This document shows positions 1 through 10,102 of a stretch of 64,000 nucleotides of DNA, in pieces. Location: contig NZ_PPSW01000005.1 of NCBI RefSeq assembly GCF_005876835.1, positions 62,001-126,000 on the forward strand, written 5' to 3'. A program made the position numbers and the translations under genes. The stretch comes from Pseudoalteromonas phenolica (GTDB taxonomy: Bacteria; Pseudomonadota; Gammaproteobacteria; Enterobacterales; Alteromonadaceae). Numbering within the stretch: position 1 is the stretch's first letter; every line of letters begins with the position of its first letter. The notes beneath the pieces were generated by a model. The model ran no database searches, was not told where the DNA came from, and saw only the letters and a list, made by a program, of their open reading frames with translations.

Positions 1-488
1 ATGATGATACGGCGCAGCAGAAAGAGTTTATTGATCAAGTGCAAGCCAGTGCAACACCGAAAGTTGAGCCGATCCCTAATATGAAAGAATTTGAATACTT
101 TCCATATAGCGCCGGTTCACTGCGTAGTCCATTTGATGCGCCTCAACCTGAAGTGATTGAAAGCAGGTTAGTTCAGGTCAAAAACTGTTTACAGCCAGAT
201 CAAAATCGTGCTCGAGATCCTCTAGAAAAGTATCCTATTGATAATCTTGTGATGAAAGGCACAATAGCCTTATCTGGCATTACTTGGGCGTTGATACGAG
301 CTGCTGATCAGGGCCTTTTCCGAGTGAAGCAGGGGGAATATATGGGCCTGTATCATGGTGAAGTAGTTGGTATTTATGATGACCATGTAGAATTATTAGA
401 GCTGATCCCCGATGGAACAGGTTGTTGGAAAGAACGATTAACTAAAGTTGAGATTATTGAATCTACTCAACTTTCAGCAAGCGAATAA
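1..488 (+). CDS. pilP: PilP, type IV pilus inner-membrane lipoprotein (5' end outside window)
   Basis: The reading frame is open from base 3 of the window, so the start codon and lipoprotein signal lie upstream; the first in-frame GTG (position 39) is probably not the real start. The visible part matches the PilP family: a disordered segment, a phrase resembling SPFDAP, then a small beta domain whose end contains GRVxRI-like strands around VKQGEYMGLYHG. PilP joins PilN/PilO in the inner membrane with the secretin PilQ. The gene stops 18 bases before pilQ, the usual pilMNOPQ order. Family call rests on sequence style and synteny. Confidence 0.88.
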   Translation, partial: DDTAQQKEFIDQVQASATPKVEPIPNMKEFEYFPYSAGSLRSPFDAPQPEVIESRLVQVKNCLQPDQNRARDPLEKYPIDNLVMKGTIALSGITWALIRAADQGLFRVKQGEYMGLYHGEVVGIYDDHVELLELIPDGTGCWKERLTKVEIIESTQLSASE

Positions 489-506
489 CAATAAAGGTAC
501 ACTACT

Positions 507-2558
507 ATGACTCGCATGGTTGCGAATTTGCTTAAAACTACCATTTTCTCAAGCCTTTTACTTGTGTTATCTGGCTCAGTTAATGCCTTACCCATGTTAT
601 ATGATGTGCGCTATAACCCGATTTCTAATTCAGAGACAGAATTGCAGTTGGTGTTTGATGAGCAATTAAATTTGGAGCCCAAAGTCTCAGTGCTGAATGC
701 TCCTGCACGTTTAGAATTGTTCTTCTCGGGCGCCGAGTTTGAAGAGAGCTTGCAGCAACTGAAAGTGAATAAAGCGGGAATTAAGCAGATCCGAAGTACC
801 ATGGTCAAAGATGGCTTTATTGTTTCTATCGAAATGGATCAACTAAAGCTTTATAAAACGGAAGTTAAAAACAATTTGGTATACCTGCAAATTTCTGAAA
901 ATCCAATCTATGACGTTTCAGAGTCTTCAGAGCAAGGTGCAGGTCAGCTCACTCACCACATAAATCGTATTCAATCAATTGACTTCCGCCGTGGTGAAAA
1001 AGGCGAAGCTAAAGTATTAGTGTTTCTAGAAACCTCACAAGCTGCAATAGATGTGCAGGAGCGTGGTGGAAAAATCATTGCGGATTTCCATCATATAGAT
1101 ATTTTAGACGAGTTACTTTACGAATTAGATGTGGTTGATTTTGGTACTGTGGTCAGCAAAATCGAGACCTTTTCAGAAGGTAATAAAAGCCGCTTGGTGA
1201 TTGAGCCAAACAGCGCGTTTGCGTTTAAGTATGAGCAGCTAGACAATATCTTCACACTGACCATAGAAAAAGATAATAAGACTAAAAAGTTTGGTGAAGA
1301 AAAAGTATATCAAGGTGAGCCAATTACCTTAAACTTCCAAGATATTCCAATTCGATCGGTATTACAGATCATTGCAGATACCAACAATTTTAATTTGGTC
1401 ACCAGCGACTCCGTATCAGGCAACATCACTTTGCGTTTAGAAGGCACCCCATGGGATCAAGCGCTAGATGTTGTACTGCGAGTTAAAGGTTTAGATAAGC
1501 GCACCGAAGGCTCAATTTTAATGGTTGCACCTGCAGAAGAGATAGCTGCAAGGGAAGCGAAAGAATTGCAAGCAATGCGTCAGGTAGAAGAGCTAGAGCC
1601 GCTATATAGCGAGTATATGCAATTAAACTATGCTAAAGCGGAAGAGTTTGCAGACTTACTAAAAACAGAAGTTAACAGCATTATCAGTAATCGCGGTAAT
1701 GTATCAGTGGATGTTAGAACCAATACTTTGATTATCAAAGATACTGCGAAAAGTATTGAAAATGTACGTCGTATGGTCGAAACACTGGATGTACCGGTTA
1801 AGCAAGTTCGCATTGAATCTCGTATGGTAACAGTAAGCGATAACGTTTCAGATGACCTAGGTATTCGTTGGGGCTTTAGTGATCAGCAAGGATCAGATGC
1901 AATCTCTGGTAAATTGTCGAGTGCTGATCAATTATCAGGTGGTGTTATTCCTGCCTTTACAGACCGTTTAAATGTCAATTTACCGGTCACTAACCCAGCT
2001 GGCAGCATAGGTGTTCATCTTGCTAAATTAGCGGATGGTACGCTAATTGACTTAGAGCTCTCGGCGTTAGAGCAAGAAAACAAAGGCGAAATTATTGCTA
2101 CACCAAGCATTACGACTGCTAACCAGAAAAAAGCACGTATTGAGCAAGGTACAGAAATCCCTTATGTTGAATCGGCTGGCGCGAGCGGTGCGACCTCTGT
2201 TACGTTCAAAAAGGCGGTGTTAAGCATGGAAGTCACGCCACAGATCACACCTGACAACAAAATTATCTTGGACCTAGTTATCACACAAGATACGCGTGGT
2301 GATAATGTACAAACGCCGACCGGGCCTGCTGTTGCTATCAATACCCAGCAAATAGAAACACAGGTATTGGTCGAAAATGGTCAAACCATCGTACTGGGTG
2401 GTATCTATCAGCAAGAAATCACCAGTGCTGTGACTAAAGTGCCGCTTTTAGGTGATGTACCTTACCTAGGTGCTTTATTTAGGAACACGCGTCACATTAA
2501 TGAAAAAAGAGAGTTGCTGATATTCGTGACCCCGAAAATCATGTTAGACGGCCAGTAA
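507..2558 (+). CDS. pilQ: PilQ, type IV pilus secretin
   Basis: This 683-residue protein forms the outer-membrane channel through which type IV pili pass. A signal peptide covers about residues 1-27 (ending VNA). AMIN-type beta domains that bind peptidoglycan lie at about 30-250. A secretin/TonB short N-terminal domain follows at about 273-345 (ITLNFQDIPIRSVLQIIA), then an N1 domain at about 370-445, and the secretin core at about 500-680 with the typical ending VPLLGDVPYLGALFRN and LLIFVTPKIM. Length is normal for the family. It is the last gene of the pilMNOPQ operon, and aroK follows after a 162-base gap, as in many gammaproteobacteria. Confidence 0.96.
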   Translation: MTRMVANLLKTTIFSSLLLVLSGSVNALPMLYDVRYNPISNSETELQLVFDEQLNLEPKVSVLNAPARLELFFSGAEFEESLQQLKVNKAGIKQIRSTMVKDGFIVSIEMDQLKLYKTEVKNNLVYLQISENPIYDVSESSEQGAGQLTHHINRIQSIDFRRGEKGEAKVLVFLETSQAAIDVQERGGKIIADFHHIDILDELLYELDVVDFGTVVSKIETFSEGNKSRLVIEPNSAFAFKYEQLDNIFTLTIEKDNKTKKFGEEKVYQGEPITLNFQDIPIRSVLQIIADTNNFNLVTSDSVSGNITLRLEGTPWDQALDVVLRVKGLDKRTEGSILMVAPAEEIAAREAKELQAMRQVEELEPLYSEYMQLNYAKAEEFADLLKTEVNSIISNRGNVSVDVRTNTLIIKDTAKSIENVRRMVETLDVPVKQVRIESRMVTVSDNVSDDLGIRWGFSDQQGSDAISGKLSSADQLSGGVIPAFTDRLNVNLPVTNPAGSIGVHLAKLADGTLIDLELSALEQENKGEIIATPSITTANQKKARIEQGTEIPYVESAGASGATSVTFKKAVLSMEVTPQITPDNKIILDLVITQDTRGDNVQTPTGPAVAINTQQIETQVLVENGQTIVLGGIYQQEITSAVTKVPLLGDVPYLGALFRNTRHINEKRELLIFVTPKIMLDGQ

Positions 2559-2720
2559 CAGCGCATTAATGATTATATTCTGCGTGGTTTACGGTAAATT
2601 AAATGATTTGACTTGAAATTGCGCACGAATTACTGAGATAATCCCCTCCTTAATTTTTGGGGCCAGGTCGTGAGGCGGGGTTTATTTTCAAATTTTAGAG
2701 TTCGTTAGTACTAAATAGAT

Positions 2721-3239
2721 ATGGCTGAGAAACGTAATATATTTCTAGTAGGCCCAATGGGGGCTGGTAAAAGCACAATTGGTCGTCATTTGGCAGACCA
2801 ATTACACCTTGAATTCTTCGACTCAGATCAAGAAATCGAACGTCGTACTGGCGCAGACATTGCGTGGGTGTTTGATCTTGAAGGTGAAGAAGGTTTCCGT
2901 CGTCGTGAAGAAGGCGTAATTTCTGACCTAACTGAGATGCAAGGTATTGTATTAGCTACTGGCGGTGGTTCAGTTATGAGCAAAGAAGTTCGTAACAAAC
3001 TGTCAGCGCGTGGCATTGTTGTTTACCTAGAAACACCAATTGAAAAACAAGTTGCTCGCACTCAAAGAGATAAGCGTCGTCCACTTCTACAAACTGAAGA
3101 AGCACCGCGTGATGTACTAGAGCGCTTAGCTGAAGAGCGTGAGCCTTTATACCAAGAAGTTGCTGATTTTGTTGTTCGCACTGATGAGCAGAGCGCAAAA
3201 GTAGTAGCAAATCAAATTATTGAGAAGTTAGATTTCTAA
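2721..3239 (+). CDS. aroK: Shikimate kinase
   Basis: This protein phosphorylates shikimate to shikimate 3-phosphate with ATP, step five of the shikimate pathway, in the cytoplasm. The Walker A loop GPMGAGKST lies at residues 11-19, the substrate-binding DSD at about 34-36, and the GGG of the shikimate site at about 80-82 (ATGGGSV). Its 172 residues are typical of AroK. The gene sits 19 bases before aroB, so the pair is probably cotranscribed. The upstream 162-base gap contains a C-rich and a G-rich run (about 2642-2680) that could pair, but no convincing terminator. Confidence 0.97.
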   Translation: MAEKRNIFLVGPMGAGKSTIGRHLADQLHLEFFDSDQEIERRTGADIAWVFDLEGEEGFRRREEGVISDLTEMQGIVLATGGGSVMSKEVRNKLSARGIVVYLETPIEKQVARTQRDKRRPLLQTEEAPRDVLERLAEEREPLYQEVADFVVRTDEQSAKVVANQIIEKLDF

Positions 3240-3258
3240 ATTATAAAAGGAGTAGCCG

Positions 3259-4329
3259 ATGCTTGAACTTAATGTAGATTTAAACGAGCGCAGCTACCCC
3301 ATTTATATTGGTGAAAACCTTCTTACCGACAGTGGGCGATTGTTATCACATATAGGTAAATGTCGCCCAGTGATCATCAGCAACGAAACGGTTGCCCCTC
3401 TGTACTTAGACCCACTGTTAACTCAACTCAAAGAGTTAGAGCCTCTGCATTTTATTCTCCCTGATGGTGAGCAATTTAAAACCCTTGAGTGGTTTGAAAA
3501 AGTTTCAGCATTTTTACTTGAACATAATTGTGGTCGAGATACCTGTTTAATCGCGCTTGGCGGTGGGGTAATTGGGGACTTAACAGGCTTTGTGGCGGCG
3601 TGCTATCAACGCGGCGTGCCATTTATTCAAATTCCAACGACTTTGCTATCACAAGTTGATTCCTCTGTAGGCGGTAAAACAGCTGTGAACCACCCGCTAG
3701 GTAAAAACATGATCGGGGCTTTTTATCAGCCTAAAGCTGTTTTTATCGACATCAACAGCTTGCAAACCCTACCAAGTAGGGAGTTTGCTGCAGGCATGGC
3801 TGAAGTTATCAAATACGGTTTAATTTACGACCTAGCACTTCTGAGCTTTTTAGAAGAGCAACATGAAGCCCTCAGCAATCTACAAAACGATGTGTTACAA
3901 AAAGTTATTTACCGTTGCTGTGAAATCAAAGCTGAAATTGTTTCTCAAGACGAGAAAGAAGCAGGTTTGAGGGCACTTCTTAATTTGGGTCACACATTTG
4001 GCCATGCCATTGAAGCACAAATGGGCTATGGTAACTGGTTACATGGTGAAGCGGTAGCTGCGGGTATGATGTTAGCAATGAAGCTTGCGAACATGCGAGG
4101 TTCTGTTACTGACTCTGAAGTTGCTCGAGTTGAAGCGCTGATTGCAAGTTATAACCTACCAGTCAGTGCCCCAGAGACCATGAACAGTGAGCAGTTTATT
4201 GGTCATATGCGAAAAGATAAAAAGAACCAACAAGGCAAGATCAGATTCATTGTCCCTACACGACTAGGGCAATGTGCACTCGTTGATGATGTGTCTGATG
4301 AAGCCGTGAGTCAGCTGATAGGGCGCTAA
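3259..4329 (+). CDS. aroB: 3-dehydroquinate synthase
   Basis: AroB converts 3-deoxy-arabino-heptulosonate 7-phosphate to 3-dehydroquinate using NAD+ and a divalent metal. The protein of 356 residues shows the NAD-binding run GGGVIGDLTGFVA, the PTTLLSQVDSSVGGKTAVN block, and the metal-binding histidines in GHTFGHAIEA and the later LHGEAVA. A good ribosome site (AAGGAG) precedes the ATG. The stop overlaps the damX start by one base (TAATG), so translation is probably coupled. Confidence 0.97.
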   Translation: MLELNVDLNERSYPIYIGENLLTDSGRLLSHIGKCRPVIISNETVAPLYLDPLLTQLKELEPLHFILPDGEQFKTLEWFEKVSAFLLEHNCGRDTCLIALGGGVIGDLTGFVAACYQRGVPFIQIPTTLLSQVDSSVGGKTAVNHPLGKNMIGAFYQPKAVFIDINSLQTLPSREFAAGMAEVIKYGLIYDLALLSFLEEQHEALSNLQNDVLQKVIYRCCEIKAEIVSQDEKEAGLRALLNLGHTFGHAIEAQMGYGNWLHGEAVAAGMMLAMKLANMRGSVTDSEVARVEALIASYNLPVSAPETMNSEQFIGHMRKDKKNQQGKIRFIVPTRLGQCALVDDVSDEAVSQLIGR

Positions 4330-5801
4330 TGCAATCGCAAATATTGCCGAGTCGAGCAGCCTTGGTTGATAGAATTGCGATGCAATTCGAATATGGGCAG
4401 AATCTCATTGCTTTGGTTGGTCCTTCAGGGTTAGGAAAAAGCTATTTAGCAGAGACCTTAATCACTGAAAAGTATCCTGAATTTAATAAAGCCTATATTC
4501 AAGTAACGGCACAGATGAAAGACGCTGAGTTGATGACTCAGTTGCTACAAAATAGCTTTAGAGCGCCGTTGGTCGATCAAACACAAACGCTTTCAGACAA
4601 CTTTTTTCAACTTTATCAAACACAACCTTGTGGCCCCTGCTTTTGGGTATTAGATGGTGTAAGGCATCTATCAGATGAAATCATTGAACAACTGAGAATA
4701 TTGTCAGCAAAAAGCCCTGTTGAGCTGTTTATTTTGGTAACAGCACAAGCGCCTAGAATGTTGCCAAGTGCACTTGATATTCACTTAGAACGTTTGTCAC
4801 TGTCTGAGTCTAAACAACTGATGGCGATGTTCTTCAAAGATTTACCAATGGAAGAAGATCCTATTTTTCAGGCGTTCTTGCAAGAGTCACATGGCAACCC
4901 CGCGTTACTGCTGAATTGGCAGGCATCGCAACAGAGCCAGTTGAGAACACAGCTACCTAAAAAGCGCTATCGTTGGCATTTAATTGCTTTGACAGTGCTC
5001 TTGGCTTTGTTGCTTGTCGCATTTATGTATCAAAAGCAAATTCAGTTCTATTTTAGTGACCAAGTGGATGATGCTGAGCCTCTCGCAACTGTGCTATCTG
5101 CAGAGCAGGTGTTAAATCTAGATAGTACCGAAACTCAAACTGATAAGGCATTGCAGCAGCAAGACACTATAGCAGTTCAGCCTTCGATACAAACTAACGA
5201 AGCTTTGGATGAAGTGCCGAAAGAAACTTTAGTAGAAGCATCTAAAGATTCAACCTCAGATACCGTTTCTGCCGTTTTAACTGCGCTTGAAACTCCAAGG
5301 CCAAGTGAAGATGCAGAAGTTGTTAGGTCACAAAATAACTCACAGTTAGTTAAAAGTAGAGAAGCTGACACGGTTGCTGAGACTGTAACTTCAACAAGTA
5401 ATGACGTTGAACAAGGTGTAGCCGCCTCTGAATCGACAAAGTTGACTCTTAAATCAGAGCCTGTAAAAGAATCGTTGGAAACAAAAAATCGCGAATTAGA
5501 TTTATTACCAACAGAGTGGTTATTGACGCAAAATGACAGCGTATGGGCTATTCAGTTACTTGCAGTGAAAGACAAAGCGATAGCAAATAGCTTTGTTTTA
5601 ACAAATGAGTTAAAAGACGTGTATGTCTATCAAACGGTGAGAAACAGTACGCCTTGGTGGGTTGTTATTCAAGCGCCGTTTGCAAATATTGATGAAGCAA
5701 GAAATGCGCGTCAGCAGTTGCCTGAAAATATACTGGCAGGGCAGCCTTTTTTTAAAAAATTCGAGCGTATCAAGCAGGAAATTCAGCTTGTTGCTCGGTA
5801 A
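4329..5801 (+). CDS. damX: DamX-like AAA ATPase / SPOR cell-division protein
   Basis: The 490-residue protein has an ATPase-like N-terminal domain with Walker A GPSGLGKS at residues 31-38, one membrane span at about 216-235 (HLIALTVLLALLLVAFMY), a long acidic low-complexity linker (about 245-385) and a C-terminal SPOR domain (about 400-485) that in this family binds denuded septal peptidoglycan. DamX is a bitopic division-site protein. The E. coli protein has no complete N-terminal ATPase, whereas the version seen in many Alteromonadales and Vibrio does. It overlaps aroB by one base. dam follows after 190 bases. Confidence 0.85.
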   Translation: MQSQILPSRAALVDRIAMQFEYGQNLIALVGPSGLGKSYLAETLITEKYPEFNKAYIQVTAQMKDAELMTQLLQNSFRAPLVDQTQTLSDNFFQLYQTQPCGPCFWVLDGVRHLSDEIIEQLRILSAKSPVELFILVTAQAPRMLPSALDIHLERLSLSESKQLMAMFFKDLPMEEDPIFQAFLQESHGNPALLLNWQASQQSQLRTQLPKKRYRWHLIALTVLLALLLVAFMYQKQIQFYFSDQVDDAEPLATVLSAEQVLNLDSTETQTDKALQQQDTIAVQPSIQTNEALDEVPKETLVEASKDSTSDTVSAVLTALETPRPSEDAEVVRSQNNSQLVKSREADTVAETVTSTSNDVEQGVAASESTKLTLKSEPVKESLETKNRELDLLPTEWLLTQNDSVWAIQLLAVKDKAIANSFVLTNELKDVYVYQTVRNSTPWWVVIQAPFANIDEARNARQQLPENILAGQPFFKKFERIKQEIQLVAR

Positions 5802-5991
5802 TTAGCGTGAATTAGTGTAGAATCGCCCAACTTTAAATGCATCACAACAAAAATGGTTTTTATGTCGCTATCTGTGGTTAAATATGACGTTACTTTATTT
5901 ACAGTGTTGCATCGCTGTGAATGTTTTAAGCTGTCGTTTTTTACTAGTGGCGCTGTGTATGCAAAGAATAAAAAGAATGTAAGGGTCTAAA

Positions 5992-6831
5992 GTGGCAAAC
6001 GGCTCATCTGTCATTAATCGTCGTTCTCCATTGAAGTGGGCGGGCGGAAAAAAGCGGATAATAGAAGAAATTAAAGCGAATTTACCTTTAAAGGGTAAAC
6101 AGCGTTTAATTGAACCTTTTGTCGGTGGTGGCTCTGTATTTTTAAATATTGATTTTGAAGAATATTATTTACTTGATGTAAATAAAGATCTAATTAACCT
6201 ATTTAATATTCTTAAAGACTCACCAAAAGAATTTATTCGTGAAGCAGAGTATTTGTTCATTGGTGATCATAACGAAGAAGCCCGTTATTATCAGCTGCGA
6301 GAAGAGTTTAACGATACCTTAGATCCATACAAGCGTTCATTATTGTTCATTTATCTTAATCGCCATGGTTACAACGGCTTATGCCGCTACAATCAAAAAG
6401 GTGGCTTTAATGTACCATTTGGTCGTTACAAACACCCATATTACCCGCGAGAAGAGCTGCTGCAATTTGCCAATGTGGCCAAGCGCGCGACATTTGTCTG
6501 TAATGATTTTGAACATGCCTTTAGCAAAGCAGGTCAACATGACGTTGTCTATTGTGATCCGCCATATTCTCCGATAAATCGTACTTCAAGCTTTACGGCT
6601 TATGCGGGCAATAAATTTACGGATGAAGATCAAACTCGTTTAGTTGACTGTGCCATTGCAGCTAAACAGCGAGGGGTATCTACACTTATTTCAAACCATT
6701 ATGTTGATTTTACAAAACAGCTTTACCGAAGTGCTGATAAAATAAGTACCTTACAAGTTCAACGCAATATAAGCTGTAAAGGTAGTGTGCGCAGCAAGAT
6801 AGAAGAAGTCATGGCGTTATATAAAGCGTAA
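5992..6831 (+). CDS. dam: DNA adenine methylase (GATC)
   Basis: Dam transfers a methyl group from S-adenosylmethionine to N6 of adenine in GATC, for mismatch-repair strand choice and replication control. The N-terminal AdoMet motif (PLKWAGGKKRI, residues 13-23), the FVGGGSVF block and the catalytic DPPY at residues 189-192 are all present, as expected of an alpha-class D12 methylase. The start is GTG, with an AAGGG ribosome site about 8 bases upstream. Length (279) matches E. coli Dam (278). Synteny with damX and rpe supports an orphan housekeeping methylase, not part of a restriction system. Confidence 0.96.
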   Translation: MANGSSVINRRSPLKWAGGKKRIIEEIKANLPLKGKQRLIEPFVGGGSVFLNIDFEEYYLLDVNKDLINLFNILKDSPKEFIREAEYLFIGDHNEEARYYQLREEFNDTLDPYKRSLLFIYLNRHGYNGLCRYNQKGGFNVPFGRYKHPYYPREELLQFANVAKRATFVCNDFEHAFSKAGQHDVVYCDPPYSPINRTSSFTAYAGNKFTDEDQTRLVDCAIAAKQRGVSTLISNHYVDFTKQLYRSADKISTLQVQRNISCKGSVRSKIEEVMALYKA

Positions 6832-6950
6832 AACTTAGAACAACGTTCAACCATGCGAAATTACTTTCAAGGACTCGGGCTATCGGCTGAATTGAAATTC
6901 CCACTCTGAGAAAATCACCTCCGCTCATCTATAAAAAAAATATTAAATAT

Positions 6951-7133
6951 TTAGTTGGTGATAATACCTACCAGCCAAACAAGTAAAAGCACCAAAAGAA
7001 ATACAAATACAATAGAAATCAGTGTGAATGAGATAAAGAGATGCTTGTTTGAAAAGTCTTGATGACGCTTGTTTTGGCTTTGCACACCAAACATAGCTGC
7101 TAAAACACTTTGGATTATGTTCAGCAGCTGCAT
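6951..7133 (-). CDS. DUF2970 small membrane protein
   Basis: A 60-residue protein with an N-terminal stretch containing SVLAAMFGVQSQNKRHQDF, the characteristic block of the DUF2970 family, followed by a single strongly hydrophobic segment at about residues 33-57. It probably sits in the inner membrane; no function is known for the family. It lies 5 bases after the stop of the next minus-strand gene, so the two are likely one transcript. Both interrupt the otherwise common dam-rpe order. Confidence 0.75.
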   Translation of the reverse strand: MQLLNIIQSVLAAMFGVQSQNKRHQDFSNKHLFISFTLISIVFVFLLVLLLVWLVGIITN

Positions 7134-7138
7134 ATTAA

Positions 7139-7441
7139 TTAAAAATGTGAAGTGAAACTTTCAGTGTTACTTTCTGTTTCATCAGACCCTAAAAGTAACT
7201 CAAGTAAATCTAAATAATGAAACTGCGCACTGCTACTCTCGCCTGTTAACCAAGCGTACCAGCTTGTATGTGCTTCAAGTTTGCATTGTTCAAGCAATTT
7301 GCTATTAACTTGAACTGTATTTGTACTGCATGAACATGTGCTACTGACAACTTCTTCGCTGTAATCAACAGAGTAAACTCCTGCTGATAATGTAACAACA
7401 GCTGTCACCGCAAGCATCCGTGTTTTAAGCCGACTAAACAT
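7139..7441 (-). CDS. Hypothetical small exported protein
   Basis: I do not recognise this 100-residue protein. The ATG at 7441 is preferred over an upstream in-frame GTG at 7453 because GGTGGAG lies 6 bases before it. The N-terminus (Arg/Lys-rich, then LAVTAVVTLSAGVYS) looks like a signal peptide or anchor, followed by a short segment with three cysteines (STCSCSTNT and later EQC). The rest is acidic and low in complexity. It is upstream of the DUF2970 gene in the same transcript. Expression and function are unproven. Confidence 0.5.
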   Translation of the reverse strand: MFSRLKTRMLAVTAVVTLSAGVYSVDYSEEVVSSTCSCSTNTVQVNSKLLEQCKLEAHTSWYAWLTGESSSAQFHYLDLLELLLGSDETESNTESFTSHF

Positions 7442-7669
7442 GTGTAACTCCACCCAACAGTTATCTGAATATAATACACCGCTACTGTTCAGAAAACAAA
7501 CATAGATAACGTAAAAATTTGTGCGTTAATCGCCATAAAGGGAAGTAATGTGATTGGAGTTTTTAGTCTATTTTCGATGCAGAAACAAGGAGAATAAAAC
7601 TTGGGTACAGAGCATGAAATGCGGTAAAGTAGCCCGGACAACCGTTGTATCATTTAAAGAGAGTTTACC

Positions 7670-8353
7670 GTGCAAAAACAACCTCAATATCTTATTGCCC
7701 CTTCAATTTTATCTGCAGACTTCGCAAGGCTTGGTGAAGATGTAGAGCGTGTTATTCAATCAGGTGCCGATGTCGTGCACTTTGATGTTATGGACAATCA
7801 CTATGTGCCTAACCTAACGTTTGGCCCAATGGTGTGTAAGGCATTACGTGATTATGGTATTGAGGCGCCAATTGATGTGCACTTAATGGTAAAGCCGGTT
7901 GATACGCTAATTCCAGAGTTTGCAAAAGCGGGCGCGAGTATCATCACTTTTCATCCAGAAGCCAGCGAGCACATTGATAGAACCATTTCATTGATCAAAG
8001 AGCATGGCTGTCAGGCAGGTTTAGTATTTAACCCTGCAACACCATTACATTATTTAGATTATGTGATGGATAAATTGGATGTCATTTTATTGATGTCGGT
8101 TAACCCAGGTTTTGGTGGACAAAGCTTTATTCCTCAAACCTTAGATAAATTAAAGCAAGTCCGTGAGCGAATTGATGCATCTGGTCGAGATATCCGTTTA
8201 GAAATCGACGGCGGTGTGAAGGTCGAGAACATTGCAGAAATTGCCGAAGCAGGTGCAGATATGTTCGTAGCTGGCTCGGCTATTTTTAATCAACCTGATT
8301 ATGCGCAGGTGATTACGCAAATGCGTGAAGAACTAGTGAAGGTTTCACGATGA
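7670..8353 (+). CDS. rpe: Ribulose-phosphate 3-epimerase
   Basis: This TIM-barrel enzyme interconverts ribulose 5-phosphate and xylulose 5-phosphate in the pentose phosphate pathway. It carries [13 protein letters not shown] at the N-terminus, the metal/catalytic segments [17 protein letters not shown] and [16 protein letters not shown], and the phosphate-binding EIDGGV and VAGSAIF. The protein is 227 residues, as usual. The start is GTG (GTGCAAAAACAA) with a weak AAAGAG ribosome site. The coding end overlaps gph by 4 bases (ATGA). Confidence 0.97.
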   Translation: MQKQPQYLIAPSILSADFARLGEDVERVIQSGADVVHFDVMDNHYVPNLTFGPMVCKALRDYGIEAPIDVHLMVKPVDTLIPEFAKAGASIITFHPEASEHIDRTISLIKEHGCQAGLVFNPATPLHYLDYVMDKLDVILLMSVNPGFGGQSFIPQTLDKLKQVRERIDASGRDIRLEIDGGVKVENIAEIAEAGADMFVAGSAIFNQPDYAQVITQMREELVKVSR

Positions 8354-9015
8354 AATACCAAGGTGTGCTATTTGATTTAGACGGCACCTTAGTCGACAGC
8401 GCCCAAGATATGTACATGGCGCTGAATCTGACTTTGACAGAAGTAGCGTTTCCGGTAGTGAGCTATGCGCAAGTAACGACTTGGGTTGGTAATGGTATTG
8501 AAATGCTCGTGAAGCGAGCATTGAGTGGTGACATGGCAGTCAATCCTGAGTTACCTCCACAGCTAGTCGTCGATGCGGTCGCGAGATTCAAAAATCATTA
8601 CCAGCAACTTGCGGGTGACTATGTTGCGCTTTATCAACATGTTGAAACAGGCTTAGCGGCAACAGCGCATTTACCAAAAGCCATTGTGACTAATAAAGAT
8701 CGTGTTTTTACCGAGCAACTTTTAGAAAAGTTAAACCTAACCTCACATTTTAAAGTATTAGTATGTGGCGATGATGGTGAGAAAAAACCGTCACCTTCGC
8801 CACTTTTGAAAGCCTGTGAAGCACTTAACATTTCGCCAGAAAAGGCCATCATGATTGGAGACTCAAAAAGCGATGTTATCGCGGCTAAAAGCGCAGAAAT
8901 TGATGTACTCGCGCTTACTTATGGTTACAATCAAGGATTCGACTTAAAAGAGCTTGAACCTGAGTACCTATGCGACGGGTTCTTAGATATAATCCCAATC
9001 ATTAATCAGCAATAA
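8350..9015 (+). CDS. gph: Phosphoglycolate phosphatase (HAD family)
   Basis: A haloacid-dehalogenase phosphatase of 221 residues with motif [11 protein letters not shown] (residues 8-17; catalytic Asp in DLD), motif II IVTN, and motif III/IV around [11 protein letters not shown] and [13 protein letters not shown]. In E. coli the gene at this place removes 2-phosphoglycolate made during DNA repair. Its overlap with rpe and closeness to trpS (26 bases) reproduce the conserved rpe-gph-trpS operon, which is the main reason to prefer Gph over other HAD phosphatases. Confidence 0.93.
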   Translation: MKYQGVLFDLDGTLVDSAQDMYMALNLTLTEVAFPVVSYAQVTTWVGNGIEMLVKRALSGDMAVNPELPPQLVVDAVARFKNHYQQLAGDYVALYQHVETGLAATAHLPKAIVTNKDRVFTEQLLEKLNLTSHFKVLVCGDDGEKKPSPSPLLKACEALNISPEKAIMIGDSKSDVIAAKSAEIDVLALTYGYNQGFDLKELEPEYLCDGFLDIIPIINQQ

Positions 9016-9041
9016 ATCAGTAAATTTAATAAAGGAACAAC

Positions 9042-10046
9042 ATGACTAAACCAGTAGTGTTAAGTGGCATTCAGCCAACCGGTGGTATGACGATAGGCAA
9101 TTATGTAGGCGCCATAAACCAGTGGCTTAAGTTACAACAAGATCATGATTGTTTCTTTATGCTAGTTGATTTACACGCGATCACAGTTCGCCAAGATCCT
9201 AAAATGCTACGCGAGCGCGTGTTAGATGGCGTTGCATTGTACGCTGCTTGTGGTATTGACCCTGAGAAATCAGCATTATTTGTTCAGTCTCAAGTGCCTG
9301 AACATGCACAGTTGTCATGGGTACTTAACTGTTACGCGCAAATGGGCGAACTAAATCGCATGACGCAGTTTAAAGATAAGTCTTCAAAGCATTCAAATAA
9401 TGTGAATGTAGGTCTATTCTCATACCCAGTGTTACAAGCTGCAGATATCTTATTATATCAAGCTGACCAAGTACCAGTCGGTGAAGATCAAAAGCAGCAC
9501 CTTGAGTTAACTCGTGATATCGCAACACGCTTTAATAACTTATATGGCGATGTTTTTAAAGTACCAGAACCTTATATCCCTGAACTTGGCGCGCGCGTGA
9601 TGAGCTTGCAAGATCCACTGAAGAAAATGTCTAAGTCGGATGAAAACCCAAATGCGTACATCATGCTGTTAGACGAGCCAAAGAAAATCGAGAAAAAGCT
9701 GAAAAAAGCCGTCACTGATTCAGATGAGCAAGCACGTATTTACTTCGACCGCGATGAAAAGCCGGGTGTATCAAACCTTCTTACTTTATTGTCAGTGGCG
9801 ACTAAACGCTCAGTAGAAGATTTAGTACCAGAATATGCTGACAAAATGTATGGTCATTTGAAGAAAGATACCGCTGAGGCAGTGGTGAATATGATCGAAC
9901 CAATTCAAGCGCGTTTCAAAGAAATTCGTGAAGATCAAACGCTTTTAGATAACATCATGCGTAATGGTGCTGAAAAAGCAGGTGCTCGCGCTGAGAAAAC
10001 GCTAAAAGCGGTTTACGATGCGGTAGGTTTCATACCTCGTCCATAA
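9042..10046 (+). CDS. trpS: Tryptophanyl-tRNA synthetase
   Basis: This class I aminoacyl-tRNA synthetase charges tRNA-Trp. The HIGH-equivalent is in [17 protein letters not shown] (about residues 8-24) and the KMSKS loop is in [10 protein letters not shown]. Length is 334 residues, equal to that of E. coli TrpS. A strong ribosome site (AAAGGAAC) precedes the ATG. A clear Rho-independent terminator follows at 10065-10090, ending the rpe-gph-trpS operon. Confidence 0.98.
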   Translation: MTKPVVLSGIQPTGGMTIGNYVGAINQWLKLQQDHDCFFMLVDLHAITVRQDPKMLRERVLDGVALYAACGIDPEKSALFVQSQVPEHAQLSWVLNCYAQMGELNRMTQFKDKSSKHSNNVNVGLFSYPVLQAADILLYQADQVPVGEDQKQHLELTRDIATRFNNLYGDVFKVPEPYIPELGARVMSLQDPLKKMSKSDENPNAYIMLLDEPKKIEKKLKKAVTDSDEQARIYFDRDEKPGVSNLLTLLSVATKRSVEDLVPEYADKMYGHLKKDTAEAVVNMIEPIQARFKEIREDQTLLDNIMRNGAEKAGARAEKTLKAVYDAVGFIPRP

Positions 10047-10064
10047 TTTGGTTTTATAATTTAG

Positions 10065-10090
10065 GCCAGGCTTTATCGCCTGGCTTTTTT
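10065..10090 (+). terminator. Rho-independent terminator after trpS
   Basis: A 7-bp perfect stem (GCCAGGC / GCCTGGC) with loop TTTATC is followed directly by six T residues. It lies 19 bases after the trpS stop. Confidence 0.92.
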
Positions 10091-10102
10091 ATGGAAATTT
10101 CT

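Noticed and set aside
2642..2685. CCCC...GGGG pairing before aroK as terminator
   Set aside because: The stem is short, the loop long and no T-tract follows directly; not strong enough.
10091..10102. Earlier in-frame ATG for pabA
   Set aside because: It abuts the T-tract of the trpS terminator and lacks a ribosome site; homologues start at MLLMIDN, i.e. 10103.
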